Assembly (NCBI GenBank): GCA_028688175.1
Contig: JAQTYS010000049.1
Location: 1 to 13,525 of the forward strand
Source: Methanothrix sp.
Lineage (GTDB): Archaea; Halobacteriota; Methanosarcinia; Methanotrichales; Methanotrichaceae
Reading direction: 5' to 3'
Length of the DNA: 13,525 bases
Shown: piece by piece, positions 13,017-13,525 of the stretch
Layout of the letters: every line of letters begins with the position of its first letter
How positions within the stretch are numbered: position 1 is the first letter of the stretch
Notes under the pieces: generated by a model
What the model was told of the DNA's origin: nothing
Database searches by the model: none
Seen by the model: only the letters and a program-made list of their open reading frames with translations
Position numbers and translations under genes: made by a program

Positions 13017-13061
13017 ATAATAGGTTTTAAGAGGCTGGACGACGACTATCAAGAGGTAGTT

Positions 13062-13525
13062 ATGCACAAATCACACATGTTTATCAACGGAGAGCAGGTC
13101 GTCTCCTTGTCCGGCCAAACCGAGATAATTTATAATCCTGCCAACCAGGAGCCGGTGGCCCAAGTGGCCGTGGGCACGCGCCAGGATGCCCGGCGGGCTC
13201 TGCAGGCAGCCAAGAGGGCTTTTCCCATCTGGTCTGCACTCTCCTGCCAAAAGCGAGCAGATATCTTGCACTCTGCTGCTGACCTGGTACGGCAGCGAGC
13301 CAAAGAGATAGCCACACTGCTTACTCTGGAGATGGGAAAGCCATTAAAAAACGCCAAAATGGAGGTCCTCTCCTCGGCAGACGTTCTCGACTATTACAGC
13401 GAAGAGGGCAAGAGAAACTTCGGTGAGTGGATCTCTTCTTCACACAGCCGCAGCATCGTGCTGCGCCAGCCGGTGGGCGTAGCCGCTCTCATCACCCCCT
13501 GGAACTTTCCCGTTGACTTATTGGC
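13062..13525 (+). CDS. Aldehyde dehydrogenase family protein, N-terminal part (runs off the right edge)
   Basis: The first 154 codons are present. Family features are the N-terminal strand MFINGEQV, YNPANQEPVAQVAVG, then AAKRAFPIWS, EMGKPLKNAKMEV and, near the edge, RQPVGVAALITPWNFPVD. In TPWNFP the asparagine is the conserved residue that helps stabilise the reaction intermediate; the NAD(P)-binding and cysteine motifs would lie beyond the window. The enzyme oxidises an aldehyde to an acid with NAD(P). Substrate (succinate semialdehyde, lactaldehyde, glyceraldehyde-3-phosphate or another) cannot be told from this part. The ATG at 13062 follows GAGGT by 4 nt; an in-frame ATG at 13077 is less well placed. 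It is divergent from the histidine kinase. Confidence 0.93.
   Translation, partial: MHKSHMFINGEQVVSLSGQTEIIYNPANQEPVAQVAVGTRQDARRALQAAKRAFPIWSALSCQKRADILHSAADLVRQRAKEIATLLTLEMGKPLKNAKMEVLSSADVLDYYSEEGKRNFGEWISSSHSRSIVLRQPVGVAALITPWNFPVDLL

Noticed and set aside
13084..13357. Minus-strand open frames opposite the aldehyde dehydrogenase
   Set aside because: They are antisense reflections of a well-supported plus-strand gene, with no start signals or domains of their own.

Overview
The window looks like a chromosomal segment of a methanogenic archaeon, most likely close to Methanothrix (Methanosaeta). This placement is an inference. What the sequence shows is an archaeal/eukaryote-type ribosomal cluster (S19e, L39e, L31e, LX/L18a, aIF6, prefoldin alpha, FtsY, a PDCD5-like protein), archaeal TATA/BRE promoter signals, GGAGG-type ribosome binding sites with many TTG and GTG starts, and a large hybrid sensor kinase of the kind frequent in Methanosarcinales/Methanotrichales. 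No phage, plasmid, CRISPR or complete transposon is visible.

Layout. (1) Positions 1-195 hold a possible 3' end of a rightward gene, a promoter-like sequence with no gene behind it, and the T-run that ends the ftsY operon. (2) Positions 196-4567, minus strand, are one compact nine-gene operon transcribed in the order rps19e, pdcd5-like, PP-loop ATPase, rpl39e, rpl31e, aif6, rpl18a, pfdA, ftsY. It joins ribosome building (S19e, L31e, L39e, LX, aIF6) to nascent-chain folding and targeting (prefoldin, SRP receptor). Most junctions are 4-30 nt gaps or 8-11 nt overlaps. One promoter is visible, at 4622-4640. (3) Positions 4568-5795 are largely non-coding: a nested inverted-repeat structure of about 100 nt, further small palindromes, two short coding-like segments and the first copy of a dispersed repeat. 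(4) Positions 5796-8107 are a decayed accessory patch. It carries an acylphosphatase-like gene with a hendecad coiled-coil tail and an amber codon directly after the expected ATG, remnants of an unidentified gene, a frameshifted and truncated membrane acyltransferase, and an intact DUF6398-type gene. Three same-orientation copies of one repeat (A, B, C) bracket these genes. (5) Positions 8108-9292 encode phosphoserine phosphatase with two ACT domains. (6) Positions 9369-12883 encode a 990-residue membrane hybrid histidine kinase followed, with overlap, by a small multi-pass membrane protein. (7) At 13062 a divergent aldehyde dehydrogenase begins and runs off the right edge.

The conserved operon, serB, the kinase and the aldehyde dehydrogenase are secure. 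The most unusual material lies between about 4,800 and 8,100: the nested palindrome, the A/B/C repeat family with traces of an old reading frame, and the ATG-TAG beginning of the acylphosphatase gene. I do not see convincing evidence for a complete new defence or mobile system.
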